DNA of 64,000 bases, taken from positions 1,873,001-1,937,000 of the forward strand of contig NC_015580.1 of NCBI RefSeq assembly GCF_000253255.1. Reading direction: 5' to 3'. The DNA comes from Novosphingobium sp. PP1Y. Lineage in GTDB: Bacteria; Pseudomonadota; Alphaproteobacteria; Sphingomonadales; Sphingomonadaceae. Positions 23,645-32,253 of this stretch are shown piece after piece. A program made the position numbers and the translations under genes. Below the pieces are notes generated by a model. The model worked only from the letters and a program-made list of their open reading frames with translations, searched no databases and was not told the origin of the DNA. The stretch's first letter is position 1. The number at the start of each line of letters is the position of its first letter.

Positions 23645-24946
23645 TCAGCGTGCCGGCAAGACCGCCGCGCGGCATTCGCCGAACCCGATGGAGACGTAGC
23701 CCTCGGCATGAGCCGTCGCGCGCAAGGTGACTTCGTCGCCATCTTCCAGGAAAGTGCGGGTCTCGCCGGAGGGCAGGGAGATCGGCTCTTTGCCGCCGCT
23801 CGTCAGCTCCAGCAAGCTGCCGAAGCCGTCGCGGGTCGGTGCGGAGATAGTGCCGGTTCCAAGCAGGTCGCCGGCTTGCAGGTTGCAACCGTTCGATGCG
23901 TGGTGGGTGACGATCTGCTGCACGGTCCAGTACATGTTGCTCGCCGGACCTCGGCTCAGGCGGAAGGGTTCCATGCCGCCCTCGCGCATCTTTGCGCTGC
24001 TCAGGAAAACCTCCAGAGTTACGGCAAGCGCGCCGTGCGAGCGGTCTTCGTCGTCCGAGAGATAGCCGAGCGGGGCAGGGTCGCCCTCGGGCCGCGACGG
24101 CTGGGCCATGCGGAAGGGGGCCATGGCCTCGGGCGTGACGACCCAGGGCGAGATCGTCGAGTGGAAGTTCTTGGCAAGGAAGGGGCCGAGCGGCTGGTAT
24201 TCCCACGCCTGGAAATCGCGAGCCGACCAGTCGTTCAGCAGGCAGAACCCGGCAATATGGTTCGCGGCTTCTGATATCGGGATCGGTGTACCCAGTTCAT
24301 TGCCCTGACCGATCCACACGCCCAGTTCCAGTTCATAATCGAGCCGCACGCTCGGTCCGACCACCGGCGCGTCGGCTTCGGGTGGCTTGCGCTGGCCGGT
24401 CGGGCGCACGAGCGGCACGCCCGATGCGCGGATCGAGGAGGCGCGGCCATGGTATCCGATGGGCACGTACTTGTAGTTGGGCAGCAGTGGATTGTCCGGC
24501 CGGAACTGGCGTCCGACATTGTTGGCGTGATGGATGCCGACGTAGAAATCGGTGTAGTCGCCGATCCGCGCGGGCAGGTGCAGGGTGCAGGCCCCGGCGC
24601 GGTGAAGGTGCGGTTCGACGGCACTGCGCTGGTCGTCGTCGACAAGCATCTGGCTCAGGATGGCGCGCAGGGCCTTCCGGTCGCCCTCGGGCAGCGCCAT
24701 GAACGCATTCAGGCTGTCCGAGCCTGCGGCAGAGGACGCTGCATCGGGCAGCAGTCCCGCCTTGGCGCAGGCAGAAAGGTCGAGGATCATGTCGCCGATC
24801 GCTGCGCCGATGCGCGGAGTCTCGCCGGCCGGAGAGAATACGGCGAGCGGAAGGTTCTGGATCGGGAAGTCGCGGTGTCCCTTGGCGCTTTCGACCCAGC
24901 TTGTGAGTGCCGGATCGTGCGTCGCGTCGGTCTGCCAGAAGGTCAT
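23645..24946 (-). CDS. fahA: Fumarylacetoacetase
   Basis: 433 residues, the normal size for the enzyme that cleaves fumarylacetoacetate to fumarate and acetoacetate, the last step of tyrosine/homogentisate breakdown. Motifs: DYTDFYVGIHHANNVG and GYHGRASSI (active site His and substrate pocket), LDYELELGVWIG, WSARDFQAWEYQPLGPFLAKNF, and the C-terminal GDLLGTGTISAP. Metal-binding Asp/Glu residues are intact. The start at 24946 fits the family. No hmgA or maiA neighbour is present; it is divergent from an Lrp-type regulator that may control it. Confidence 0.94.
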   Translation of the reverse strand: MTFWQTDATHDPALTSWVESAKGHRDFPIQNLPLAVFSPAGETPRIGAAIGDMILDLSACAKAGLLPDAASSAAGSDSLNAFMALPEGDRKALRAILSQMLVDDDQRSAVEPHLHRAGACTLHLPARIGDYTDFYVGIHHANNVGRQFRPDNPLLPNYKYVPIGYHGRASSIRASGVPLVRPTGQRKPPEADAPVVGPSVRLDYELELGVWIGQGNELGTPIPISEAANHIAGFCLLNDWSARDFQAWEYQPLGPFLAKNFHSTISPWVVTPEAMAPFRMAQPSRPEGDPAPLGYLSDDEDRSHGALAVTLEVFLSSAKMREGGMEPFRLSRGPASNMYWTVQQIVTHHASNGCNLQAGDLLGTGTISAPTRDGFGSLLELTSGGKEPISLPSGETRTFLEDGDEVTLRATAHAEGYVSIGFGECRAAVLPAR

Positions 24947-25156
24947 GTCTCGCTTATCCCAGTTTGCGGGCGAACGACTTGTGCCGCCCATGCCATTCGA
25001 ACGCGGACCCGGCGCCGTCGTTCCGACAAACCGGGCGGTCCTTTCCTAGCATTGTCTCAGATGGGCTGCGAATTTGCCGTTCAAACTTGCCGTTGCAGGA
25101 GTAGTGTTTGAGACGTACGTTCACAATTAAAGGAAAAATTGAGAGATTGTTCCAAA

Positions 25157-25627
25157 ATGGATGCGTTGGACCGAAAGATCGTAGCGGCTTTGCAGAAAGA
25201 TGGCGCACTCAGCCATCCCGATCTGGCGCAGAAAGTCGGCAGTACGGCACCGTCATGCTGGCGACGGGTCAAGCAGCTTGAGGAGGCTGGCGTCCTGCGC
25301 GGCGTGGTCCGGCTCGCCGATCCCAAGCTGCTCGGGCAGACGGTCAAGGTGATCTGCCAGGTTCGCATGCACAGCCACACGAACGAAAACGTCGCCGAGT
25401 TCGAAGCGCTGATGCGCGAACATCCGCAGGTCACGGAATGCTATTCGATGTCGGGGGATTGGGACTATCTGCTCCACGTCGTTGCCGAGGACGTGGAGGA
25501 ATATGAGAAGTTCCTGGCGCACACGCTGCTCAAGCACCCTGCCGTGGGCGCGGCATCGTCCCATTTTGCGCTCCGCACGGTGAAGTACGAAACGGCGCTG
25601 CCAATCAAAGGTACCGGCAAGGGATAG
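25157..25627 (+). CDS. Lrp/AsnC-family transcriptional regulator
   Basis: About 156 residues: an N-terminal helix-turn-helix (LDRKIVAALQKDGALSHPDLAQKVGSTAPSCWRRVKQLEEAGVL) and a C-terminal RAM ligand-binding domain (VTECYSMSGDWDYLLHV). The family senses amino acids. ATG 25157 matches the family start, but TTG 25139, six residues earlier, has a better ribosome site (AAGGA, 5 bases away), so the true start is open. It is divergent from fahA across 210 bases, suggesting control of tyrosine catabolism. Confidence 0.88.
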   Translation: MDALDRKIVAALQKDGALSHPDLAQKVGSTAPSCWRRVKQLEEAGVLRGVVRLADPKLLGQTVKVICQVRMHSHTNENVAEFEALMREHPQVTECYSMSGDWDYLLHVVAEDVEEYEKFLAHTLLKHPAVGAASSHFALRTVKYETALPIKGTGKG

Positions 25628-25639
25628 GCAACTGGCGGC

Positions 25640-26254
25640 TTAGCTGTTGATCGGCGAAATTCCGTCCAGGCCAAGGCGGAACAGGAGTACGTCGACAAAT
25701 GCCTGTATCTCTGCCCTGGTTGGAGGTTTGGGTCTGATGATCGCATCCGAACGGAAGCCGACGACGGCAGTGTGAACCAGTCGCGAAAGATCGCGCGCAT
25801 CGTCTTCATCGAAGCGGGTAGCGAAGTACTCCTTCATGTGTGCGAGCAGACGCGCTGGGCCGCGCGCATAGAATGCCTCGACGATTTCGGGAAAGCGTCC
25901 ACCTTCGGTCAGGATCAGGCCGAAGAGGCGACGTGAATTCTCGTCCATGAGCTTTTCGAGCAGCGTGACGCAGCGCTTGCTCAAGTTGGCGGTGCTGAAG
26001 CGGTTGTCCTTCAGGGCTTCTTCCATTTCTCGGCCGAAGCAATCGACGCGATGGTCGATGACCGCAATGAAAAGGTCCTCTTTCGATGCGAAGTGAGACC
26101 ACAGCGTCGTCTTAGATCCGCCAAGCTCATCGGCTACAGCTGACATGCTGGTTGCCGCGTAACCGTGCTCCAGGAAAGAATGCGTGGCGATCGCTACGAT
26201 CTCCGCGCGCTTTCTCGCCTTGTTGAGTTCCCGTTTGCCAAGTTTCTCTGTCAT
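25640..26254 (-). CDS. TetR-family repressor of the efflux operon
   Basis: 204 residues. N-terminal TetR helix-turn-helix (AIATHSFLEHGYAATSMSAVADELGGSKTTLWSHFASKEDLF), then an all-helical ligand domain (FGLILTEGGRFPEIVEAFY). It is divergent from the NodT/EmrA/EmrB operon and its start codon lies 4 bases from a palindromic operator candidate, so autorepression and repression of the pump are likely. Convergent with the Lrp gene, 12 bases apart. Confidence 0.88.
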   Translation of the reverse strand: MTEKLGKRELNKARKRAEIVAIATHSFLEHGYAATSMSAVADELGGSKTTLWSHFASKEDLFIAVIDHRVDCFGREMEEALKDNRFSTANLSKRCVTLLEKLMDENSRRLFGLILTEGGRFPEIVEAFYARGPARLLAHMKEYFATRFDEDDARDLSRLVHTAVVGFRSDAIIRPKPPTRAEIQAFVDVLLFRLGLDGISPINS

Positions 26255-26257
26255 GTC

Positions 26258-26273
26258 TGTACTGTCTAGTACA
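26258..26273. promoter_or_regulatory. Operator candidate O1 (TetR)
   Basis: TGTACT-GTCT-AGTACA is a perfect 6-base inverted repeat just upstream of the tetR start codon. It shares the core GTAC-N6-GTAC with the second site at 26314-26329. The placement suits TetR dimer binding. Confidence 0.6.
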
Positions 26274-26313
26274 CTTTCCAGTTGACACTGACAAGGAGGG
26301 GCACAATAAAAAG

Positions 26314-26329
26314 TGTACGCATGAGTACG
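26314..26329. promoter_or_regulatory. Operator candidate O2 (TetR)
   Basis: TGTACG-CATG-AGTACG has the same GTAC-N6-GTAC core and spacing as O1 but spans the start codon of the NodT gene (26321). Together O1 and O2 bracket the divergent promoters. Confidence 0.5.
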
Positions 26330-27781
26330 ACATTATCCTCTCGAGTCGCGGTGGCTTCCATGCTGGCTGTGACCCTTTCGCTTTCCGCCTGCGCTGCGCC
26401 CGATCTCGGGCCGCGGCCCCAGATGCGCGCACCCGCGAATCTCGACAGTGGGCGGTCCCTGCAGACTTCGGCGACCGATGCCGCTTGGCCGCGTGAGCAG
26501 TGGTGGAAAGCCTACGGCGATCCCCGGCTCGACGCGCTGGTGGATGAGGCGCTGGCCAATTCGCCCAGTGTGGCCATGGCTGAAGCGCGCATTCGTCAGG
26601 CGCGCGGTGCTGCGCAGGTCTCAGGCGCGCAAACCCAGCCTCAGCTCGGCGGGCGTGGCTCGGCCGGGCTGACGAAGCAGAGCTACAACAACGGCGTGCC
26701 CTCGGGTTTCGTGCCCAAGGGCTGGAACAGCACCGGCACGCTTGCGCTGACCGGCGATTTCGACCTCGACCTGTGGGGGAGGGCGCGCAAGGAACTCGCT
26801 GCTGCCACGTCGGAAGAAATGGCCGCGCAGGCGGACGCCCGGCAGGCGGAGCTGATGCTTTCGTCCAATGTCGTGTCGTCCTACTTCGACCTGGGGCGTC
26901 TTGTCGCACGGGGCAAGGCGCTCGCTGAAGCGGTCAAGGCGCGCCAGTCGATGGTGGACCTGACCGGCCAGCGCGTGGAGCAGGGCCTCGATAACGAGTC
27001 TCCTTTGCGCCAGGCGCAGGCCGCCGCGGCGCAGGCGCGCGTTGCGCTTTCGGCCAACCAGGAAGAGGAACTGCTGCGCCGCCATGCGCTTGCGGCTCTG
27101 CTGGGCGCCGGGCCGGACCGCGGGCTTGCGATCACGGCTCCCGCGATCGACAGCCTGCCGGAAACACCCGTTCCTGCTGATGCCGGTATCGCCCTTGCAG
27201 GCCGGCGTCCGGACATCGTGGCCGCGCGCTTGCGCGCTGAAGCGGCGGCATCCCGGATCGACGCGGCCAAGGCCGCATACATGCCCGACATTTCGATCAG
27301 TGGTTTGATCGGTCTGACTTCGCTCGGTCTGTCGAACCTGATCGACAGCGGGTCGACTTACGGCAACGTAGGGGGCGCGCTGAGCCTGCCGATCTTCCAG
27401 GGCGGACGCCTCAAGGGCCAGTTTACGCAGGCGCGCGGCGGTTACGATGCGGCAGTCGCCAACTATAACGACACGGTCGTCGGCGCGCTTCGCGACGTGG
27501 CCGATTCGCTGGCAAGCCGCAATGCGGCGGCCGAGCAGGAGAAGGATGCCCTCCAGGCACGAGAGCAGTCCGCGGCAGCCTACGATATCGCGCTCAAGCG
27601 GTATCGCGGCGGTCTGTCGAACTATCTCGAAGCCCTGACCACCGAGACTGCGGCCTTGCAGGCGCGCACCTCGGCGATCGATGCCCATTTCCGGACCCTT
27701 GCCCTCGAAGTCGCGCTCAAGCGCGCTTTGGGCGGTGGGTTCGACGACAATTCCAGTGAGAAGGCTCCCGACAATGAGTGA
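26321..27781 (+). CDS. NodT-family outer membrane efflux lipoprotein
   Basis: 486 residues. The signal ends LSLSACAAP, a lipobox with Cys. Two outer membrane efflux (TolC/OprM) repeats follow, with WWKAYGDPRLDALVDEAL, the RRPDIVAARLRAEAA motif and YRGGLSNYLEAL. It forms the outer membrane duct of a tripartite pump. The only standard start is ATG 26321, which lacks a close ribosome site; a strong AAGGAGG at 26293-26299 is instead 6 bases from an in-frame ATA (26306) that would add MKSVR. First of three overlapping genes. Confidence 0.92.
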   Translation: MSTTLSSRVAVASMLAVTLSLSACAAPDLGPRPQMRAPANLDSGRSLQTSATDAAWPREQWWKAYGDPRLDALVDEALANSPSVAMAEARIRQARGAAQVSGAQTQPQLGGRGSAGLTKQSYNNGVPSGFVPKGWNSTGTLALTGDFDLDLWGRARKELAAATSEEMAAQADARQAELMLSSNVVSSYFDLGRLVARGKALAEAVKARQSMVDLTGQRVEQGLDNESPLRQAQAAAAQARVALSANQEEELLRRHALAALLGAGPDRGLAITAPAIDSLPETPVPADAGIALAGRRPDIVAARLRAEAAASRIDAAKAAYMPDISISGLIGLTSLGLSNLIDSGSTYGNVGGALSLPIFQGGRLKGQFTQARGGYDAAVANYNDTVVGALRDVADSLASRNAAAEQEKDALQAREQSAAAYDIALKRYRGGLSNYLEALTTETAALQARTSAIDAHFRTLALEVALKRALGGGFDDNSSEKAPDNE

Positions 27782-28934
27782 CGATGTGCAGGACCTGCCT
27801 GCGGAAGACGAGAACGGAGCCGGCGAGGCCAGCGTTGTTGATCAGAAGCGGCGCAAGCCGCTGCTGATCGGTCTGGCCGTGGCCGTGCTTGCGGTCGGTG
27901 CTCTCTACTTCCTTTATGATGTGTTCATCGGCAGCCGCTCGGTATCGACCGATAATGCCTATGTTGCCGGTGACTCCGCGCAAGTGACCCCGCTGACCAG
28001 CGGGCAGGTCGCCGAGGTGCTGGTGACCGACACGCAGCCGGTCAAGAAGGGGCAGCTCCTCTTCCGGCTCGACGATACCGACCAGAAGATCGCACTCGCC
28101 CAGGCCGAAGCCGCATTGGCATTTTCGCAGCGGCGTTATGCCCAATCGATCGCCAATAACAGCGCCCTTGGCGCTGCGGCCGATGCCAGTGCGCAGCAGA
28201 TCGCATCGACCAAGGCTCGCGTCGCCTCGGCGAATGCCTCGCTTGCCAAGGCGCAGGCCGACTACAAGCGCCGCGCAGCACTGGCGGACAGCGGTGCGGT
28301 TTCCGCCGAAGAGCTTGCCGCAGCGCGTGAAGCGCTGACTTCGGCGCAGGCGGCGGCAAGCCAGGCCCGGGCCGCGCTCGACGAAGCGCAATCGAACGCG
28401 GTCAGTGCGCGCAAGAAGGAGCAGGCCTCTGTGGCCCTCACTTCCGGCACTACGAATGAAACCGCGCCAGAAATCCGCCTGGCCAAGGCGCGTTTGGCCC
28501 AGGCTAGGCTCGACCTCCAGCGCACGGTCGTGCGCGCACCGGTGGATGGTGTGATCGCGAAGCGTTCGATCCAGGTCGGCCAGAAAATCGAGACCGGTTC
28601 GGTCGCGATGATCGTGGTCCCGGTCAACCGCCTCTACGTCAACGCCAACTTCAAGGAAGACCAGCTCGGCAAGGTCCGCTCGGGTCAGCGGGCGACAGTG
28701 ACTTCCGACTTCTACGGTAGCGATGTTACCTATCACGGCAAGGTCGTCGGCTTCTCTGGCGGCACCGGCGCGGCATTCTCGCTTATCCCGGCGCAGAACG
28801 CGACCGGCAACTGGATCAAGGTTGTGCAGCGCCTGCCGGTGCGCATCGAACTCGATCCCAAGGAACTGCAGGAGCACCCGCTGCGCATCGGTCTGTCGAT
28901 GGAAGCTGAAATCGATCTCACGGATTCGAAGTAA
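27774..28934 (+). CDS. emrA: EmrA/HlyD-type membrane fusion protein
   Basis: 386 residues. A short cytosolic N-terminus, one membrane helix (about 27-48), then a periplasmic adaptor with the biotinyl-lipoyl pattern STDNAYVAGD and VKKGQLLFRLDD, an alpha-hairpin rich in Ala/Gln, and the return segment LDLQRTVVRAPVDGVIAKRSIQVGQ. This matches EmrA, linking an inner membrane MFS pump to the outer membrane duct. The start at 27774 overlaps the NodT stop by 8 bases. Confidence 0.92.
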   Translation: MSDDVQDLPAEDENGAGEASVVDQKRRKPLLIGLAVAVLAVGALYFLYDVFIGSRSVSTDNAYVAGDSAQVTPLTSGQVAEVLVTDTQPVKKGQLLFRLDDTDQKIALAQAEAALAFSQRRYAQSIANNSALGAAADASAQQIASTKARVASANASLAKAQADYKRRAALADSGAVSAEELAAAREALTSAQAAASQARAALDEAQSNAVSARKKEQASVALTSGTTNETAPEIRLAKARLAQARLDLQRTVVRAPVDGVIAKRSIQVGQKIETGSVAMIVVPVNRLYVNANFKEDQLGKVRSGQRATVTSDFYGSDVTYHGKVVGFSGGTGAAFSLIPAQNATGNWIKVVQRLPVRIELDPKELQEHPLRIGLSMEAEIDLTDSK

Positions 28935-30496
28935 TGGCGGGCGCGGCAACAGCATCTGCCGGAACGAACCCGGGCGAGGCGGCACCTCGCCCCCTGACTG
29001 GAATACGGCTGATCGTGGCCGGTTTTGTGCTGGCCATGGCGAACTTCATCGTCGTGCTCGACCTGACGATCGCCAACGTCTCGGTGCCGCACATCGCAGG
29101 CGGCCTGGCCGTCTCGGTATCGAGCGGTACCTGGGTGATTACCTCCTACGCGGTCGCCGAGGCGATTTGCGTGCCGTTGACGGGCTGGCTGGCCGGGCGC
29201 TTCGGCACCCTGCGGGTCTTCCTTTTCTCACTTGCGGGCTTTGCGGTCTTCTCCGCGCTTTGCGGCCTGTCCAGTACGCTGGGCATGCTGGTGCTGTTCC
29301 GCATCGGCCAAGGCTTCTGCGGTGGCCCGCTCATGCCGCTCACCCAGACGCTGCTGCTGCGTATCTTTCCCAAGGAAATGCATTCGCGCGCCATGGCAAT
29401 GTGGGCGATGACCGTCGTCACCGCGCCGATTGCGGGACCGATCCTCGGCGGCTGGATCAGCGACAACTGGTCGTGGGAATGGATTTTCTTCATCAATGTG
29501 CCGCTTGCCGTTCCGATCTTCTTCGGCATCGCGACCCTGCTGCGCGGGGCGGAGACACCAACCAGAAAGCTGCCGATCGACAGGATCGGGCTGGTGCTGC
29601 TGGTGATCTGGGTGGGCGCTTTCCAGATGATGCTCGACCTTGGGCGTGAAGAAGACTGGTTCAGTTCCACCAAGATCGTGATCATGGCCTGCGTGGCTGC
29701 CGTGTTCTTCGCTGCTTTCGTGATCTGGGAACTGACCGAGAAGCACCCGATCGTGGACCTGAAGGTCTTCAGGCACTCAGGCTTCACGGCGGCAACGATT
29801 TCCTTGATGATCGCTTTCGGGACCTATTTTTCGTCGGTCGTGGTCATACCGCAATGGCTTCAGACATCGATGGGCTACACTGCTACCGATGCGGGCTTTG
29901 CCATGGCGTTCAGCGGCATCCTTGCCGTGGCCGTGTCGCCCATGGTGCCGCGGCTGATGCAGAAATTCGACCCGCGTCTGCTTGTGTTCATCGGCATTTC
30001 CTGGATCGGCTTCTGCTCGATGATGAGATCGTACTGGTCGACGGATTCGACATTCTGGATGATATCGATGCCCCAGCTTCTGCAGGGGGCAGGGGTTTCG
30101 CTGTTCATCGTTCCGCTCACCACGATCAGCCTGAGCGCGGTCGAGCTTGAGGAAACTGCGACGGCCTCGGGTATCGCCAACTTCGCGCGAACGCTCGCGG
30201 GCGCTGTGGCTACCGCTCTGGTCACGACTTACTGGAACGATGCCTCGCGTATGGACACGGCCGAAATGGTCGGGACACTCAACGGGGTCGAGCAGGTATC
30301 CAATACGCTGCAGCATCAGGGCTTCAGCGCCGAGCAGGCAGCGGCCGCGATTTCGCGGATCGTGGGGCTGCAGGGCACGGCGCTGGGCACGACGCACCTG
30401 TTCGCCATCGCTGCAGTTGTTCTGGTCATCGCCGCCTCGACGATCTGGATCGCCCCGCGGCCTCCCAAGGACGCCAAACCCCAAGCGGCGCACTGA
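28934..30496 (+). CDS. emrB: EmrB/QacA-type drug:H+ antiporter (DHA2 family)
   Basis: 520 residues, 14 predicted helices. Motifs: VLDLTIANVSVPHIAG (motif D1 of DHA2), GWLAGRFGTLRVF (motif A), and VTAPIAGPILGGWISDNWSWEWIFFINVP (motif C and following loop). It is the proton-driven inner membrane pump of the tripartite system. Its ATG shares the last base of the emrA TAA stop. A strong bidirectional terminator follows. Confidence 0.93.
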   Translation: MAGAATASAGTNPGEAAPRPLTGIRLIVAGFVLAMANFIVVLDLTIANVSVPHIAGGLAVSVSSGTWVITSYAVAEAICVPLTGWLAGRFGTLRVFLFSLAGFAVFSALCGLSSTLGMLVLFRIGQGFCGGPLMPLTQTLLLRIFPKEMHSRAMAMWAMTVVTAPIAGPILGGWISDNWSWEWIFFINVPLAVPIFFGIATLLRGAETPTRKLPIDRIGLVLLVIWVGAFQMMLDLGREEDWFSSTKIVIMACVAAVFFAAFVIWELTEKHPIVDLKVFRHSGFTAATISLMIAFGTYFSSVVVIPQWLQTSMGYTATDAGFAMAFSGILAVAVSPMVPRLMQKFDPRLLVFIGISWIGFCSMMRSYWSTDSTFWMISMPQLLQGAGVSLFIVPLTTISLSAVELEETATASGIANFARTLAGAVATALVTTYWNDASRMDTAEMVGTLNGVEQVSNTLQHQGFSAEQAAAAISRIVGLQGTALGTTHLFAIAAVVLVIAASTIWIAPRPPKDAKPQAAH

Positions 30497-30540
30497 CCCC
30501 TAGAGCGTTCGGTTACCCCTCCACCGGACGCCCAAAAAGA

Positions 30541-30587
30541 AGCGAGCGGGCGACACCTTGGCCGGTGTCGCCCGCTCGCTTTGCTTT
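30541..30587. terminator. Bidirectional terminator between emrB and cheB
   Basis: A perfect 17-base stem (30541-30557 with 30564-30580) around a 6-base loop. The plus strand continues TTGCTTTC; the minus strand continues TTCTTTTTG, so it can stop both the efflux and the convergent cheB transcripts. Confidence 0.88.
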
Positions 30588-30600
30588 CAGGATGAGTGGA

Positions 30601-31638
30601 TCAGCCCTCCGAGCCGCAATTCGCGAGGATGTCGGCCGCAAGATCCTCGAGGCGCAGTTCGCTGTCGACCGCGCCAGCCTCAACCGCCGCTGCCGGCGCC
30701 TGCGGGACGGTGGCGGTGTTGCGGTCCTGGGCAAGCGTGCGGCAGCCTGCGGCTTGCAGCAGTTTCAGGCCCTTCGCGCCGTCTTCGCCCATGCCGGTCA
30801 GCACCGCGCCGATGGCGGGCATCGAGGCGCGAGCGATCGAGCCGAACAGCAGCGTTGCCGAAGGGCGGAAGCCTTCGACCGGATCGCGCTCGACAAGGCG
30901 CAGCCTGGCCGGCGCGCCGGGTTCGACGATCACGTGTTTGCCGGGATCAGAAGCGATGTAGACCGTGCCCGAGTTCAGCTCCGCGCCATCGGCGGCGGCC
31001 TTTACCGCGCACGGGAAGTCCTTGTTGGCACGGTCGATGAACATCTGCGCCAGTGCCGGTTCGGTCTGCAGGATGATCACGGTTGGCGGGCAGTTCTTGG
31101 GATAATGCGAGAGCACTTCGGTCAGCGCGTCGACGCCGCCCATGGAGGCGCTGAAGGCCGCGATCTTGCCGTTGCTGGCATAGCCGCCGGCTTCCGCTTC
31201 GGCCTTGGGGCCGCGGTTGCGCGGCTTGTCGCGCACGTTGGAGTTGGCCGCGGCCAGCACGATCTTGCCCAGCTTGCCCACTGTCTTGGCGAACTGTTCC
31301 GGCGTTGCCTTGAGCGGTTTCGGAAAGCATTCGACCGCGCCCAGTTCGAAGGCCTTGAGCGATGTTTCGGTGCCGCTCTGGGTAAGGCTGGACAGCATGA
31401 CGACGGGCAGTGGGTTGGTGGTCATGATCTCTTCGAGAAACTCGATGCCGCTCATCCCGGGCATCTCGACGTCGAGCGTGACTACGTTCGGCATCAGTTC
31501 CGCGATCTGGTCGCGGGCCTCGGCGGCATTGGCGGCCGTGCCGACGACGCGAATGTTCTTTGTCTGCTCAAGAACATCGCAAAACAGGGCGCGCATAGCC
31601 GCTGAATCGTCGACTACCAGTACGCGGGCGTCATGCAT
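30601..31638 (-). CDS. cheB: CheB-like methylesterase response regulator lacking the catalytic histidine
   Basis: 345 residues. Receiver domain intact (VVDDSAAMR, phospho-Asp in VVTLDVEMPGMSG, Lys in FPKPLK). The C-terminal CheB domain keeps the nucleophile Ser (SASMGGVDAL, normally GASTGG) and the Asp of LTGMGEDGAKG. The catalytic His, normally in QHM/QHV, is replaced by Thr (ILQTEPALAQMF); the codons read CAG ACC. The usual GMP near the end is also altered (QAP). It is probably catalytically impaired and may act as a phosphate sink or CheA/CheR-binding regulator. It is divergent from the che operon, which encodes a second, complete CheB. Confidence 0.85.
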   Translation of the reverse strand: MHDARVLVVDDSAAMRALFCDVLEQTKNIRVVGTAANAAEARDQIAELMPNVVTLDVEMPGMSGIEFLEEIMTTNPLPVVMLSSLTQSGTETSLKAFELGAVECFPKPLKATPEQFAKTVGKLGKIVLAAANSNVRDKPRNRGPKAEAEAGGYASNGKIAAFSASMGGVDALTEVLSHYPKNCPPTVIILQTEPALAQMFIDRANKDFPCAVKAAADGAELNSGTVYIASDPGKHVIVEPGAPARLRLVERDPVEGFRPSATLLFGSIARASMPAIGAVLTGMGEDGAKGLKLLQAAGCRTLAQDRNTATVPQAPAAAVEAGAVDSELRLEDLAADILANCGSEG

Positions 31639-31992
31639 GAGGGAGAAACCTTCTCGCTGAAAAATGGATATCGATTGGCTGCGCTGGATACCACTAATTG
31701 AGCGATCAAATTCCTTAACCAATCTACGGACATCGCCTGAGTTGATAGCAAACGAGGTTTTGGCAAGCCGCCGTGTAGCGTGACCCTTGTCAGTGGTTCG
31801 CGGACGATTTCCCGGCTCGATCGGAGGGTCATCCCGTTGCCTTGAGTTAACGATCAGGCTGCCCGGAATTCGGCAGGCCGAGTGCCTGGATGACCGGCTT
31901 CTGACCGTTTCCCTAAGGATAACTGCGTAGGACTGGTGACATAGTGACGGAAAGGCTGCGGTCGTATTCAGTGGCAAACTGCTGGGGGCAAA
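31639..31992. other. Divergent intergenic region of the che cluster
   Basis: 354 bases between the degenerate cheB and the STAS gene, reading outward. I see no gene, no sigma-54 (-24/-12) pattern and no clear terminator. It probably holds both promoters; the part around 31660-31720 is relatively AT-rich. Confidence 0.45.
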
Positions 31993-32253
31993 ATGAACAG
32001 TATTATCTTGCCGGCGCGCTGTGACCGCGCCGCTGCCGAAGCGATATGGCCGGAGCTGGTTGCGGCGATGGGCGGCAGTCCGACCGCGATTGACGGATCG
32101 GGTGTGGAGCACGTCGGCCAGGCGGTGCTCCAGCTCCTCGTATCCGCACGCCGCAGCGATGGCGGCGCTACTATCGCGCCGTCCCCGGCACTTCTCGATG
32201 CGGCCCAACTGACCGGCCTCACCGCGGAACTCTTCGAAGAGAGCGAACTATGA
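31993..32253 (+). CDS. Small STAS-domain protein of the chemotaxis operon
   Basis: 86 residues resembling a STAS fold (TAIDGSGVEHVGQAVLQLLVSARR). The position that carries the phosphorylated Ser in RsbV (D-S-S/T-G) is replaced by V-G-Q-A, so serine phosphorylation is not expected. Its stop overlaps the cheA start in ATGA. STAS proteins at the head of alphaproteobacterial che operons are seen elsewhere; the role is unknown, perhaps as a CheA or receptor-complex partner. Confidence 0.7.
   Translation: MNSIILPARCDRAAAEAIWPELVAAMGGSPTAIDGSGVEHVGQAVLQLLVSARRSDGGATIAPSPALLDAAQLTGLTAELFEESEL

Noticed and set aside
23433..23699. Small plus-strand frame between copA and fahA
   Set aside because: No ribosome site, Arg-rich translation, and it lies over the BCCT remnant.
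26282..26310. TTGACA with AATAAA as the efflux operon promoter
   Set aside because: The strong ribosome site at 26293-26299 lies between these boxes and would not be transcribed, so the match is probably chance or the start is misread.
31639..31992. Sigma-54 promoter in the che divergent region
   Set aside because: No GG-N10-GC core with the expected flanks was found.
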